From Oscillospiraceae bacterium (GTDB lineage Bacteria > Bacillota > Clostridia > Oscillospirales > Oscillospiraceae), in assembly GCA_022800215.1 (NCBI GenBank), contig JAAWPV010000002.1, forward strand, positions 1-64,000: DNA of 64,000 nt. The letters run 5' to 3'. Below the pieces are notes generated by a model, which was not told where the DNA came from, did not search any database, and was given only the letters and a program-made list of their open reading frames with translations. Of the stretch, positions 26,135-35,822 are shown piece after piece. Both the position numbers and the translations under genes were made by a program. Positions within the stretch are counted from its first letter, which is position 1. The number at the start of each line of letters is the position of its first letter.

Positions 26135-26596
26135 CTATTTGTGATCCTCATCGCCGGCGGCTTTATCCACCGTATCCTGGAGAATGTCGATCATCTTACT
26201 GAGCCAGCCGGGGATAGGAGCTCCCATCTTACCAGCGTTTTCTGTGATGCTGCCGGCCTCGGTAAGGATATACCAAACGACCACCAACGGGCACAAGAGC
26301 ACCGTATAAGTAAATGGCAGGGCATCCCCCATGTTGCCCAGCAGCAGGCCTACCACAAGGTCCAAGATGCCGGCGATGATCACCACTACGATGCACGCGC
26401 ATTTGTGAAGAAGCCCCTCCCGGGCTACCTTAGAGGACCAGGCGCCGTCTTTGGCCGCCGATGCCATACCCGTAAGGATATCCAGACACATACAAATGAC
26501 CCATGCGATGATAAGCCATCCAAACCAGCCCCAGAGGGCCGTCAGAAGGGCCATGGCTGCCGTCAGCGCAGCCTTAAAGGTATTGATATGTTCCAT
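26135..26596 (-). CDS. Phage holin (toxin secretion/lysis holin family)
   Basis: A 153-residue membrane protein that makes lesions in the membrane so endolysin reaches the wall. Hydrophobic segments lie around residues 10-45 (LTAAMALLTALWGWFGWLII), 65-90 and 95-120, with DILTGMASAAK and a charged tail DKAAGDEDHK. It resembles the TcdE/phi-family 4 holins. ATG 26596 follows GAGGAGG. It is the last late gene, directly after the endolysin. Confidence 0.88.
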   Translation of the reverse strand: MEHINTFKAALTAAMALLTALWGWFGWLIIAWVICMCLDILTGMASAAKDGAWSSKVAREGLLHKCACIVVVIIAGILDLVVGLLLGNMGDALPFTYTVLLCPLVVVWYILTEAGSITENAGKMGAPIPGWLSKMIDILQDTVDKAAGDEDHK

Positions 26597-26609
26597 GATA
26601 AAAACCTCC

Positions 26610-27260
26610 TCAGCGGGCATCTATGGCCCGCAAAACGATAGTTGCCACTTCCGCCCGGGTAACCGGGTCCTCGGGCCGGGTGCCGTCCACAAGGCCCATT
26701 TCTGCGGCTCTGGCCCAGTCTTTGGCATACCAGGGCGCTGACTGGGGCTTGTCCGCCGTGCTGGCATAGTCAGGGATGCCAAACCCACGGATGTAGCGGC
26801 CATTGATCTGGAGCGTTCTCATGCCCACGATGCCGGCGCCCATGTTACCCTCGGTGACGGTGATAGACGAGCCCTTCATATCGGTGACGATGCCCACATG
26901 GTTGGGTGCGAGGATATTATCGCCCGCTCCGTTATCCTTCCAGGAGTAGAAGATCACGTCCCCGATCCTGGGCGTATAGGCGTCGTCCTCCACCCAGCGG
27001 CCCAGCTTTTGGTACAGCTTTACCATTTCGCTGCAACTGCACTCCACGGGCATAATGTCCGTATGGCCCAGCTGGATAGCCACCGCTGACACAGTGGCCG
27101 CGCACCAGTCGGCCTTCAGTGTCATTTCGTAGCCCCGCGGATGGGGAATGTAGCTGTTGTAGAGGTCGATGATGGGCTTGTGGGACTGATCGGAGCTCTT
27201 CAGGCCTAGCCAACCCACCACGGTGTCCACCACCTGTTGGCGGATCTCATGTTCGGTCAT
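26610..27260 (-). CDS. Phage endolysin: CHAP-type domain plus SLH-like repeat
   Basis: A 216-residue lysis enzyme. The N-terminal domain (about residues 1-150) has the Cys of KADWCAATVSA and the His of APNHVGIVTD, as in CHAP/NlpC-type peptidoglycan amidases or peptidases. The C-terminal 45 residues (WARAAEMGLVDGTRPEDPVT then RAEVATIVLRAI) match one SLH module and may bind cell-wall polymers. ATG 27260 is the start. Adjacent to the holin, as in a lysis cassette. Confidence 0.87.
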   Translation of the reverse strand: MTEHEIRQQVVDTVVGWLGLKSSDQSHKPIIDLYNSYIPHPRGYEMTLKADWCAATVSAVAIQLGHTDIMPVECSCSEMVKLYQKLGRWVEDDAYTPRIGDVIFYSWKDNGAGDNILAPNHVGIVTDMKGSSITVTEGNMGAGIVGMRTLQINGRYIRGFGIPDYASTADKPQSAPWYAKDWARAAEMGLVDGTRPEDPVTRAEVATIVLRAIDAR

Positions 27261-27325
27261 GTAATTGCCTCCTTTGTGTAATCAATTATAACGTCAAGGC
27301 CCAGCCCTTGTCTGCTGCGGCATCA

Positions 27326-28795
27326 TCATTCACCTTCATTAGCAGCTTCTTTTTCGCTCCCTTGCAACTCCGTACGCAGAGCGTTTATAGCGGCGGCGAT
27401 GGTGTCATCCACATACTTCTTGTTGGCGGCCTCATCGTCCTCCTGCGGCGTTTGCACCCCAGCCAGCCGGACACCGGCTTCGCCCTGACCAGAGGAGAGC
27501 CGTAACACGTCATTTCCGCCTCCGCTGTCGTCGATTTCTGCGGTCAGAGCTATGGCATTTCCCAGGGCAGAATAGAAATGCGTCGTTAGGGAGCTGGGGT
27601 CGATTTCGATCTGCCCGCCGGAGGTATAGTTTCCTTCTTTGTCCTTGCCATAATAATATAGGGTCACATACCCACTGGGCTGTATGTCTACCGCTGAATC
27701 ATAAGTGTCGCTGCTGTCGCCGATGGAAATACCGTTGTCAAACATGTGCCGGATATCATCTGCGTACCTTTTGCTAACCGCATCAGTCGGATTTTCCGGC
27801 TCTGCGACACCGGAAACAATGACCCCTTCAGAGAGAGCTACTTCAGAAGGATTTTCGTTCTTTAGCCTTAAAATTGGGACGTTTCTTAAAGTCAATCCGC
27901 GGGCGCTTACGCTTAAAGATACCGATGCGGCAATGGCGGCACCATTTATAGCAGCGCCTTCCCCATCAATCTGCACAACCCCAGACGGACGTTCACCCGC
28001 TTCTAACGTTTTACGAGGCAAAATTTTTACTTGGGCATTTTTCGCAAGCCCAACTGTCAACGCATCAGATAGCGCCCCACCGCTCAGTTTAAGATACCGT
28101 TCATCAGCCTCGGCTTCGGTGAGGCCACCCTCGCCGGCGGGGCCTTGGGGGCCAGGCTCGCCCTGTTCGCCCTTGGGCCCGGCGGGCCCCTCCGGGCCCT
28201 GGGGGCCGGCAGGGCCGGCTTCGCCTTGGGGGCCTGGCTCACCTTGTGGACCAGCAGGGCCTTCCGGGCCTTGAGCCGGGGAGCCGGTATCCGTATACTC
28301 TCCGGTAGCAGGGTCCCAGATCCAGAAGGTCCCGTCCTTAATGATGGGCTGGTGGGACAGAGCATCCTGAGCCTTCCGGGCAGCTTCCTGGGCCTCCGCT
28401 GCGGCCTTGGTGACGGTGGCCACATAGGTGGCCCAAGGATCGGCGGTGGGGTCTGCCGGGTTCGAGCCGTCCAGAGACTTGGCCACGTAGGTCTGCCAGA
28501 CACGGGATTTGACCACGGCATTGCCTACCAGGTACATCAGCTCCGCCTGGCCAAAGCCGGGGGAGGCTGTGTCCAAATTGGACACCGTCCAGGTGACGGC
28601 CTCCTCAGCGAGGGTGACCTCCACCGGGTAGGGCTGCTGATCACCAGGACGGCGGATCAGGAGGGAGAAGCCACCTTCGGCGCCGAAAGCAGCGAGCCAG
28701 TCGGACACGTTGAAAACGATCTGCTGGGCCAGATTCTCCCCGGCCCGGCCCAGGGTGATGGTGCTTTCCCCGCAGGGGACTTGATAGATTCTCAT
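27326..28795 (-). CDS. Phage baseplate/tail fibre protein with collagen-like repeats
   Basis: A 489-residue structural protein. The N-terminal part (about 1-120) resembles upper-baseplate/fibre attachment domains; residues about 175-225 are Gly-X-Y repeats ([19 protein letters not shown]), which form triple helices; the remainder includes [13 protein letters not shown], typical of fibre shafts, and a C-terminal helix. Likely used in host recognition. The palindrome copy 2 lies in its codons around residue 72. Its ATG overlaps the stop of the small gene upstream by four bases. Confidence 0.8.
   Translation of the reverse strand: MRIYQVPCGESTITLGRAGENLAQQIVFNVSDWLAAFGAEGGFSLLIRRPGDQQPYPVEVTLAEEAVTWTVSNLDTASPGFGQAELMYLVGNAVVKSRVWQTYVAKSLDGSNPADPTADPWATYVATVTKAAAEAQEAARKAQDALSHQPIIKDGTFWIWDPATGEYTDTGSPAQGPEGPAGPQGEPGPQGEAGPAGPQGPEGPAGPKGEQGEPGPQGPAGEGGLTEAEADERYLKLSGGALSDALTVGLAKNAQVKILPRKTLEAGERPSGVVQIDGEGAAINGAAIAASVSLSVSARGLTLRNVPILRLKNENPSEVALSEGVIVSGVAEPENPTDAVSKRYADDIRHMFDNGISIGDSSDTYDSAVDIQPSGYVTLYYYGKDKEGNYTSGGQIEIDPSSLTTHFYSALGNAIALTAEIDDSGGGNDVLRLSSGQGEAGVRLAGVQTPQEDDEAANKKYVDDTIAAAINALRTELQGSEKEAANEGE
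28569..28585. repeat. Dispersed phage palindrome, copy 2
   Basis: GTGTCCAAATTGGACAC, perfect, inside the fibre gene; read as VSNLDT on the coding strand. Confidence 0.85.
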
Positions 28796-28950
28796 TGAGT
28801 GGTACTTCCTTCCGCGGGGGGATCCATGGCGGCCACCTTGTCCAGGAGGGCGTCGATCTCCTCGCCGCTGTATTTGCTTATATAGGTGCCGCCACCCAGG
28901 CCCTGGGCGATGGCAACGGCTAGCATCTGGTTAAATTCTTCCTGGGTCAT
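28792..28950 (-). CDS. Small phage protein before the fibre gene
   Basis: A 52-residue ORF starting [18 protein letters not shown] and containing [18 protein letters not shown], a motif often seen at phage tail-fibre junctions. AAGGAGGG precedes ATG 28950 and its stop overlaps the fibre start (ATGA). Function unknown, probably structural. Confidence 0.72.
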   Translation of the reverse strand: MTQEEFNQMLAVAIAQGLGGGTYISKYSGEEIDALLDKVAAMDPPAEGSTTQ

Positions 28951-28962
28951 GGGTTTCCCTCC

Positions 28963-31254
28963 TTATGTGATAATCAAGCGACCAGAGGCATCGCAGAAAA
29001 AGCTATGGTCTTTGGTGACAAGAGCGCCTTTCTTTATAATTTTAGGACTACGAAAATAAAGGATGATGCACCCATCTGCGCCATCGCCGCCGTCTGACCC
29101 AAGGCCCCGACTGGAAAGACTCTCAGCAGTATCAACCACAAGATTTGGTTTCGGGGGGGAAAAGGGGCGATCTGAAGAGCTCACACCGGAATAACTGACC
29201 TCTGCCCTGGATACACCTGGTGCTCCCGGACCTCCGCCGCCATGTCCTCCAGTGCCCCCCATTCCATAGGCAACGGGTCTTGGCGGTTTGACAGCATCCC
29301 CCCCCTTGCCCCCGGGGCCTCCATAACCAGTCGCAGTTGTGTTAGCTAAGGAAGCTCCCGATGTAACTACGCCAAATCCTTTAACATCCGCTATATGTCC
29401 GTCTTCCCCCACTGCAGCGCCACCACCAGCGCCATATTTGCCCCCGGCGCCCACAGTTGCGGTAATATGCGGTTTATTAGGCATGAAATCCGAGAATCTT
29501 TGAAGCGTAGAACCATAGGCAGTATCTGGATTATTAGCACCCGCATGATATACTACACCCTCATATATCAAATCTGGACCTGGTTCTATCTCTCCAAATG
29601 CACCATCCGTCTTTTTACTACCGCCTTTCCCTCCCTTGGCACCGCGCTTCCCTTTTGCTCCAAATACTGTATTAGACACCGGATCAAGATATCCAACATC
29701 GCTCTCCACCCCTGTAGCTGTGGATGCGCTCCCAAAAATAGTGTCGGTACCGGCCTCGCCTGCAACAGATATATTGGCGGTTGGTGATATGGATAGATCA
29801 GTTTGGGCAAGGCCACCTTTACCGCCCAAACCGCAAGAAAAGTTAATAGGCCCTGATTGTGTGAGGCCGGTTAGACTTAGCCGTAGAATCCTGGCGCCGT
29901 TTCCAGGTTCTCCCGGCTCTCCGCCTTCTCCGCCTGTCCCCACATCCCGGTCTTTCCAAATTACAAACCATTCACTAGTCCCGCCAGAATCTTGGCCTTT
30001 ACTGGGCAAGCCGCCAAAAAGTCCTGATGCACCACCATGACCTCCAGAAATTAGTATCGCTGTAGCTTCATCCACACCTTCAGGAGGCGTCCAAGTTCCG
30101 TTGCCCGTTAATATCACTCGAGTGTCGAAATAGGCAACGTCACTAGACTGAGGAGGAACAAAGTCTACCAAAACAGTAAGGTCCGATTTCAACACACGGG
30201 AAATATTCACATCACTGGTGGCGATAGTCGCCTGAACCATCTTTTTGTCAAAAGGATGGTAGATCTGGACCACCTGGCCCGGGTGCTCCCGCTGGATCCG
30301 GGCAGCAACGTGGATCGTTTGCCGGGAGGCATAGTAGGCGGACAGTCGCTCGGCCACAGCGTTGCTGTTGACGAGAGAAACCAGGGTAGCGTTTTCAATA
30401 CGCTCCTCGTTTTTGATCGGGGCGTTGGATACACTCTTGGTAACCTCTGCAATGGTGTGGGTGTAGGGAATCCCGGTGAGTTTGCCGCTGCCGGCACTGA
30501 CTACGGCATAATTTGTGCCAGATTCCAGAATGGAGAATCCTTCGGCGGAAAGGTCACTCATGGGACTGTCAAAGGGAATCCGCTGGCCTTCGGTGGCAGT
30601 CCCTTCGAAAAGATCCTTGCGATCCGTTCCGGGGATATATTGATGCTCCAAGACGGTAACAGAGGTAACAGGGGGATCCCGCTTGACGCTGGCGTCGTCC
30701 ATATAGATTTTGGCCTTATCCAGCACTCCGCTGATTCCATCCCACAGGTTTTCGATCCGCAGCACACCATTGGCGTCGGTGACCAGATTGGCACCGATGG
30801 CAAAAAGGACCTGTTGCAAGGCCAGCCGAGAACTCATGATGCCCAGCCAACCGTAGAGCTTGATATTTTGAAGGTTCGATTTGATGATATAGGGGATAGA
30901 CCCACAAATGGCGGCTACCACTTCCGCTACAGTCTCACCCGTGTAGATCCCGCCGTAGAAATCCATCTGTTCCAGCAGGCCCAGAGTGGAGACGGCGGAG
31001 AGCGTGTAATGGTCCGGGCTAACCCGCTCCACCGACTGTAGGTAATAGATCCCCATCTGCTTCTTCCTGTGGGCATAGATCACCGGTTCGTTTTGCTGAA
31101 AATGCTCAATGGAGGGATCGGAGCACTTGACCTCCGCCTCAAAGGTGTCAATTCCCAGGGTAAGAATGGGAAGAGACTGCTCCAGGCCTATGGTGGCCCG
31201 GGCAATCTTTTTCGCCGGGAAAGTAAAGCCCCGGTAGGTGATCGTATTCCTCAT
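28963..31254 (-). CDS. Phage tail tip / receptor-binding protein with glycine-rich end
   Basis: A 763-residue protein. The first 370 residues look like a tail-associated (siphovirus Tal-type) hub (FEAEVKCSDPSIEHF, IYYLQSVERVSPDHYTL, PGQVVQIYHPFDKKMV). The second half is very rich in Gly (GGKGGLAQTD, GGPGGKGGDAVKPP, GGTGGHGGGGPGAPG), as in glycine-rich adhesin domains of tailed phages. Probably contacts the host surface. Located between the fibre and tape-measure side genes in standard tail order. Confidence 0.8.
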   Translation of the reverse strand: MRNTITYRGFTFPAKKIARATIGLEQSLPILTLGIDTFEAEVKCSDPSIEHFQQNEPVIYAHRKKQMGIYYLQSVERVSPDHYTLSAVSTLGLLEQMDFYGGIYTGETVAEVVAAICGSIPYIIKSNLQNIKLYGWLGIMSSRLALQQVLFAIGANLVTDANGVLRIENLWDGISGVLDKAKIYMDDASVKRDPPVTSVTVLEHQYIPGTDRKDLFEGTATEGQRIPFDSPMSDLSAEGFSILESGTNYAVVSAGSGKLTGIPYTHTIAEVTKSVSNAPIKNEERIENATLVSLVNSNAVAERLSAYYASRQTIHVAARIQREHPGQVVQIYHPFDKKMVQATIATSDVNISRVLKSDLTVLVDFVPPQSSDVAYFDTRVILTGNGTWTPPEGVDEATAILISGGHGGASGLFGGLPSKGQDSGGTSEWFVIWKDRDVGTGGEGGEPGEPGNGARILRLSLTGLTQSGPINFSCGLGGKGGLAQTDLSISPTANISVAGEAGTDTIFGSASTATGVESDVGYLDPVSNTVFGAKGKRGAKGGKGGSKKTDGAFGEIEPGPDLIYEGVVYHAGANNPDTAYGSTLQRFSDFMPNKPHITATVGAGGKYGAGGGAAVGEDGHIADVKGFGVVTSGASLANTTATGYGGPGGKGGDAVKPPRPVAYGMGGTGGHGGGGPGAPGVSRAEVSYSGVSSSDRPFSPPKPNLVVDTAESLSSRGLGSDGGDGADGCIILYFRSPKIIKKGALVTKDHSFFCDASGRLIIT

Positions 31255-31658
31255 GGCTCATCATCCTCCGGCTCCCGCTGGGGTTCGATGGGGATGTAGT
31301 TGACGGTGAGACCGTGCCAGCGGTTTTTACCCAGCAGCTTGCCGCCAGAGGTGACCTCACCATCCTGGATCTCCGCATCATATGTAATGGTACCCTGGCC
31401 GTAGGGCAGCTCCACATGGTGGGAATTGACCGGAGCGGACAGGTCGTGGAAAAAGGCGTCAAAATCCTCCGGAAAGGCAGGGTCGGGCTCCACCTTCATG
31501 GAGTGGCCGTATTTGGTCCCCTGGAGGTCCCGCTCATGGTATCCGGAAAGCATAGTGCCCTCATTGGGGCCCTCCAGAAGTTCGAAGGAGAGCACCATGC
31601 TGTCATAAACCAACCGGACCCGGTAAGTGATGCCGTCCATTGTGATGGGTGTTATCAT
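31251..31658 (-). CDS. Phage distal-tail-type hypothetical protein
   Basis: A 135-residue protein beginning MITPITMDGITYRVRLVYDS. Its position between tape measure and tail tip is that of the distal tail protein, but it is short and I do not recognise its fold. GGAGGAG precedes ATG 31658. It overlaps the tail tip gene by four bases. Confidence 0.72.
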   Translation of the reverse strand: MITPITMDGITYRVRLVYDSMVLSFELLEGPNEGTMLSGYHERDLQGTKYGHSMKVEPDPAFPEDFDAFFHDLSAPVNSHHVELPYGQGTITYDAEIQDGEVTSGGKLLGKNRWHGLTVNYIPIEPQREPEDDEP

Positions 31659-31674
31659 GATGCTCTCCTCCGTA

Positions 31675-33600
31675 TCAAATCTTGGGGTTGAGGCTGGGGC
31701 CCTGGCGGATGGTCTCGGTGGTGATGACAGGGCCCAGGATCCGGCCCAACTGGGACAGGGAGCCGGTAAAGCGGACATTTACCACAGTGGTGGCCCGCCC
31801 GCCGCCGGCCCGGGCTACGGCCTGGTCCACCATGCCCTGGAGCATGGATTCCGGTGCCGCCACTTCCCGCTCGGTTTTGTTGTCGCCCAGAACGCCCAGC
31901 ATGGGGCTGTTGGGCTCGAATACGCCGCCGGAAGCGAAGCCGGGGTATCCACCGGGGCCCGACCGGCGCCCTCCACCGGAGGGTCCGCCTCCATCGGTTA
32001 AAGATCCCACATCCATATTCTCCACATCGTCCTTTTTGCCGAATAGGAGATTGAGGAGGGCAATGAGACCTGCCACAGCAGCGGAAACAGCGGCAATAAT
32101 GGCGATCCAGGAGCCCAGGGAGAGGGAAAGAGCACCGCTGGCCGCTGAAGCGGCGGCGGAGGCCGTTGCAAATCCCCCCAACGCCGTGGCGATAGAGGCC
32201 ACGATGCCGGCTACAGGGGAGATCAGGGCTACCAGAGCAGCGATAACACCGATAGCGACCTGGACGCCTTCCGGGAGGTCTGTGAACCAGGTCACCAGCT
32301 GGGAGACCGCCTCGGTAATGGCGGTGACAATGGGAAGGATCACCTGAGCGAGCTGAGACATAGCCAGCTGAAAGTCCAGAGTAGCGTCCCGATTATCCAG
32401 AAGGCCCTGGTTGTTTTGCTCCCACCCCTTGTAGAGCTCCCCCAAGCCATTGCGGGACAATTCCTGAAGAGCCAGGGTATAACGTGCGGTCTCGCTGGGG
32501 GATTGGGCGAGCTGGGCGTTAAACTGTTCCAGATTGACCCCCAGACGCTCCAGGAGCTCCCCGAATTGGCCGGTTGCCGCTCCGGTTGCCACGGTTTCTT
32601 GGAGGCTGTCCGCCAGGGATTCGATCTTCAAGGTATCCGGGAAACTGATAACGGCTCCGGCGAGTTCGTCCACCGCCCGCAGCAGGCTGTTATCATCCAG
32701 CCCCGTATTGAGAAGGTTGGAAATGGCTTCAATGCTGGCGTCGGTATCGCCGGATACGCCGTTGAAGCGGCGGAAGGCATCTTCCACGGTAGACATACTG
32801 ACCCCGGCCTGCTGGGCATTGGCTTCCAACATGGAGAGGCCGGTGCGGAGCTGGTCGGTAGCGGGGACAGTAGCCAAAGCAGCAGCGCCTATGGAGGTAA
32901 TCCCAGCGGTGACCGGGGCCATATTTTTGCTTACTGATTTAGCCTTAGATGAAACCCCGTCCATTGTGCCCGCGAATGCCTTGAAAGAGGCTTCAGCTTG
33001 GGCGCCTTCTACCGTGAATGCCTCCATAGCTTTAGTCGCTTTCTCTAAATCATCCGCAGTTTGAATGAACTCTCTTTGAAGAGCATCATAACTTTTGGTT
33101 GGAATGGGTCGTCCCAATTCATCATAGGTTTGCGCCATCTGTTGCTGGAGAGATGCGGCACGCTCCCTTGCTTCCTCCAGCTCAGCTTGATATCGTCCAA
33201 GAAAAGCAGGATCAGGAGCAAAGCCCAAATCCTCCATGCGGGTGACTTCCGCCTCCAATGCTTTAACATCGGAATTTGTTTCGTCGAGTTCCTTCTGAAG
33301 GGTGCGCTGAATAGAAATCCACTGCTCGTATTTATCATCGTCCGCAGTCGCATTTTCCAAGGCCTGTTTGAGTGTCTCATACCGCTTTTTAGTCTCATCG
33401 ACACTTTCTGTTAAAAGCTGTTGCTTTTGGGCCAGCAAGATTACATTTTTAGGGTCTATTTTCAACTTTTTTTCCACATCTTTAAGGTCTGATTGGGTTT
33501 CTTTCAAGGAATCGTCCACAGACCGGAGCGCTTTATCCAGCTGAGTGACATCACCGTTGATCTCAATAGTTATGCCTTTTATTTTATCTTTTTTTGCCAT
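31675..33600 (-). CDS. Phage tape measure protein
   Basis: A 641-residue protein that sets tail length. Residues 1-180 are a coiled coil (KDKIKGITIEINGDVTQLDKAL..., many Lys/Gln/Glu), then an alpha-helical middle with transmembrane-like segments (GVQVAIGVIAALVALISPVA, about 470-560) and a low-complexity Gly-rich part. ATG 33600 (MAKKDKIKG) follows GGTGAGAG. Short for the family, suggesting a short tail. Confidence 0.88.
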   Translation of the reverse strand: MAKKDKIKGITIEINGDVTQLDKALRSVDDSLKETQSDLKDVEKKLKIDPKNVILLAQKQQLLTESVDETKKRYETLKQALENATADDDKYEQWISIQRTLQKELDETNSDVKALEAEVTRMEDLGFAPDPAFLGRYQAELEEARERAASLQQQMAQTYDELGRPIPTKSYDALQREFIQTADDLEKATKAMEAFTVEGAQAEASFKAFAGTMDGVSSKAKSVSKNMAPVTAGITSIGAAALATVPATDQLRTGLSMLEANAQQAGVSMSTVEDAFRRFNGVSGDTDASIEAISNLLNTGLDDNSLLRAVDELAGAVISFPDTLKIESLADSLQETVATGAATGQFGELLERLGVNLEQFNAQLAQSPSETARYTLALQELSRNGLGELYKGWEQNNQGLLDNRDATLDFQLAMSQLAQVILPIVTAITEAVSQLVTWFTDLPEGVQVAIGVIAALVALISPVAGIVASIATALGGFATASAAASAASGALSLSLGSWIAIIAAVSAAVAGLIALLNLLFGKKDDVENMDVGSLTDGGGPSGGGRRSGPGGYPGFASGGVFEPNSPMLGVLGDNKTEREVAAPESMLQGMVDQAVARAGGGRATTVVNVRFTGSLSQLGRILGPVITTETIRQGPSLNPKI

Positions 33601-33604
33601 TCTC

Positions 33605-33801
33605 TCACCCCCTTGCGAAGCGGTCAAAATCTTCCTGCGTCGCCAACTGAGCGTAGGATCCCTCACGGTCATTGCTGAGCTCGGCAAACATGTCGTTGAT
33701 CATGCCGATGGTCAGCAAATCCAGATCCCCTACAGATATGCCCAACTGCACCGCCCGCAGGTGGAGCAGTGCAGTGGTCATCTCACGCTCAGTGGGTCTT
33801 A
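33605..33801 (-). CDS. Tail assembly chaperone, frameshift extension
   Basis: This frame has no convincing start of its own and follows the slippery site of the gene at 33799. A -1 shift on A-AAA-AAA (eight A on the - strand, 33802-33809) would append IRPTEREMTTALLHLRAVQ... to the shorter product, making a G-T type fusion. The extension is about 65 residues and ends before the tape measure start. Strongly expected from the family. Confidence 0.82.
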
Positions 33802-34173
33802 TTTTTTTTGCGGGGCATTGATCTGGGCCATATTGGCAGCCCACAGGTCAGCAATCACCGGGAAAACGCTATAAATGGAGAACGTGTCGAAGCGCTCCAA
33901 CCACTCCTCCACCGTACTGGGCACACCGAGAGGGTCGCCGTGTTTGGCCATGATATAGGCTATATTCTCAAAGGTTTCCAGGGTCTCAAGCGGAAGAGTA
34001 GAGATCTGGGGCTCGACCTCATCCTCGGGAATGTTCTGCGCCAAAATCTGCTTGTGGATGTTCGCCATGTCAACGATAAGATCCCGCCGAAACTTGATAC
34101 GATAGAGCCTGGGGACGGAAGCGGAGGCCCGGAAGCGGACCTCTTTGCCGTCAATAGTTACGGTTTTTTCCAT
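33799..34173 (-). CDS. Tail assembly chaperone (gpG-like)
   Basis: A 124-residue cytoplasmic chaperone that with its frameshifted form coats the tape measure during tail assembly. MEKTVTIDGKEVRFRASASVPR is characteristic. It ends NAPQKK-stop on an AAAAAAAA run that is the frameshift site. ATG 34173 follows GGAGAT. Located between major tail protein and tape measure, as expected. Confidence 0.9.
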   Translation of the reverse strand: MEKTVTIDGKEVRFRASASVPRLYRIKFRRDLIVDMANIHKQILAQNIPEDEVEPQISTLPLETLETFENIAYIMAKHGDPLGVPSTVEEWLERFDTFSIYSVFPVIADLWAANMAQINAPQKK

Positions 34174-34183
34174 GGCGATCTCC

Positions 34184-34789
34184 TTACTCCACCGCCGGGG
34201 TCTCAGGGGCCGCAGGCGTCAGAAGATCTGCGGGGGGTGTCACAACAGCGGTAAACCAGCCGTTATAAGTGGTCTCCGGCGTGGTGTCCGTGGTGGAGCC
34301 CTTAACAATGCCATCCTGACGAGGCACGGCGGTGATGGTCATGGTGTCGGTAGTGGGCTCCTTCACATTGGTGGTAGTCTGAGAGGCCACAGAAGGACGG
34401 GTCACGGTGCAGTCGTACATCACGTGGCGGACTGCGTGCTGGTCGCCGTCAAACTGGAACAGCAGAGCAAAGTGGGCAGGCTCAGCGGCGGCGTTCTCAT
34501 ACAGCACTCCGGTTTGGGGGTCTTTGACCTCCTTCAGCACATCTTCCCGGAAGGACTGAGGGATCCGGGCCACCTCCAGGTCGCCCTGGTAGCCGGTGTT
34601 GGCCGCCGTGGCATAAAACAGGATATTGTCCGCGTAGAACTCACTGTTTTCGCCCTGGGCCGACAGGGAAAGGTTGACGCCGCCCAGGATCCGGACGGGG
34701 GTGCCGTAGGTTACGGCACCGTTTTCACCCTCTGTGATGAGGGAGTAGAAGACGTTGGTGAGGCCAAATTTGACCTTATTTTCTGCCAT
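34184..34789 (-). CDS. Phage major tail (tube) protein
   Basis: A 201-residue protein forming the tail tube, of the phi13/TP901-type family (ENKVKFGLTNVFYSLITEGE, NLSLSAQGENSEFYADNILFY, GYQGDLEVARIP). GAGGTAAC precedes ATG 34789. Next to the tail chaperone, standard order. Confidence 0.9.
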   Translation of the reverse strand: MAENKVKFGLTNVFYSLITEGENGAVTYGTPVRILGGVNLSLSAQGENSEFYADNILFYATAANTGYQGDLEVARIPQSFREDVLKEVKDPQTGVLYENAAAEPAHFALLFQFDGDQHAVRHVMYDCTVTRPSVASQTTTNVKEPTTDTMTITAVPRQDGIVKGSTTDTTPETTYNGWFTAVVTPPADLLTPAAPETPAVE

Positions 34790-35135
34790 TTGGCGTTACC
34801 TCCTTTGGGGAATTGATGACAAGCTCCATTTCATAGCTCGTCATGTGCATACGTTCTTTGTCCAGGAAGGTTTCTTCCTTGTAGTAGGGAAGATGCAGGG
34901 CTTCCAACCGGCTCTCGATAGCCTCCTCCAGGTCAAAAGCCTTGCGGGTGGTATAGAGCTCCATGTTAAGCTGACGGACCCGCTGGTAGTTGCTGTCATC
35001 GGCAAAGAAATCGTCGCTGCCGGAGAAGAACCAGCAGAGGAAAGGAGGAGGCTGGGCGGTGTCCTGGGCGAATTGGTAATAGGCGCAGGGGAGGCCGAAG
35101 CTTTCGGCCAGCTCTCTGACCTCTTGGTAGGTCAT
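34776..35135 (-). CDS. Phage tail completion / head-tail joining protein
   Basis: A 119-residue protein (MTYQEVRELAESFGLPCAYY, LDKERMHMTSYEMELVINSP) at the position of the tail terminator. Family assignment is by position and style only. It overlaps both neighbours by a few bases. Confidence 0.72.
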   Translation of the reverse strand: MTYQEVRELAESFGLPCAYYQFAQDTAQPPPFLCWFFSGSDDFFADDSNYQRVRQLNMELYTTRKAFDLEEAIESRLEALHLPYYKEETFLDKERMHMTSYEMELVINSPKEVTPNGRK

Positions 35136-35512
35136 AGGCCCTTGTACACCTCCTTCTCAAATTCCTCAATGATCTGCTCCTCCACAATGGCGATGTGGAG
35201 CCGACCAGGGGTCCGGCTGCCGTCCCGGTTGAGGTGTCCATGCTCCAGCAGGTGAGGCAGGCCGGGCAGGTCCTTGTTGTAGATCACGCCTTGGGCGGAA
35301 CGCTTCCCGGTCTCCACCGTGGAGGTCCACCCCTTGGCGTAAGCACCTGAGCCGCCAAAGCGCTGCTTTGATTCGGCTCGGAGCGCCTTGGCACCGGCTT
35401 TGGAGACTTTTTTGACCGCCTCATCCATAGATTCCTTGACGTCATCGCCATATTCCTCCAGGAGGGAGGCGATCTCAGAGGAGAGCTTATCAATCGGCGT
35501 CTTTCGGGCCAT
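35132..35512 (-). CDS. HK97 gp10-like head-tail protein
   Basis: A 126-residue protein of the HK97 gp10 type (KKVSKAGAKALRAESKQRFGG, GKRSAQGVIYNKDLPGLPHL, LEHGH), which completes tails or joins head to tail. ATG 35512 follows AAGGAGG. Confidence 0.83.
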   Translation of the reverse strand: MARKTPIDKLSSEIASLLEEYGDDVKESMDEAVKKVSKAGAKALRAESKQRFGGSGAYAKGWTSTVETGKRSAQGVIYNKDLPGLPHLLEHGHLNRDGSRTPGRLHIAIVEEQIIEEFEKEVYKGL

Positions 35513-35822
35513 TGGTGCCTCCTTTTCGTTGGACATAGAGCTCCAGGCGGTCAGTGCCGGGGACCAAATAGGTACGGTAGACTGTATACCGGCGCCCATG
35601 ATAGATAACAATGGGTTCCTCCTGGTAGTCCCCGGCAAAGACCTCAAAGCGGAACTCGGGATTAAGACCGTTCCGGCCCCCGCCGAAGAACTCGGCCCGG
35701 GAAACGGATGTGACCTTGCAATAGACCTGCCTGGTAGTCTCCGTCTCCTGGTCCACGCCGTACCGGTCCTTAGAGACACTGACTGTCACCAGCTGGATCG
35801 CGTCCGACACTGCCATTGCCAT
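35490..35822 (-). CDS. Phage head closure / head-tail adaptor protein
   Basis: A 110-residue SPP1 gp16-like head-closure protein (QVYCKVTSVSRAEFFGGG, FRFEVFAGDYQEEPIVIYHG, RRYTVYRTYL). ATG 35822 and ATG 35816 are both possible; the second has better spacing from GGGGGG. Confidence 0.82.
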   Translation of the reverse strand: MAMAVSDAIQLVTVSVSKDRYGVDQETETTRQVYCKVTSVSRAEFFGGGRNGLNPEFRFEVFAGDYQEEPIVIYHGRRYTVYRTYLVPGTDRLELYVQRKGGTNGPKDAD

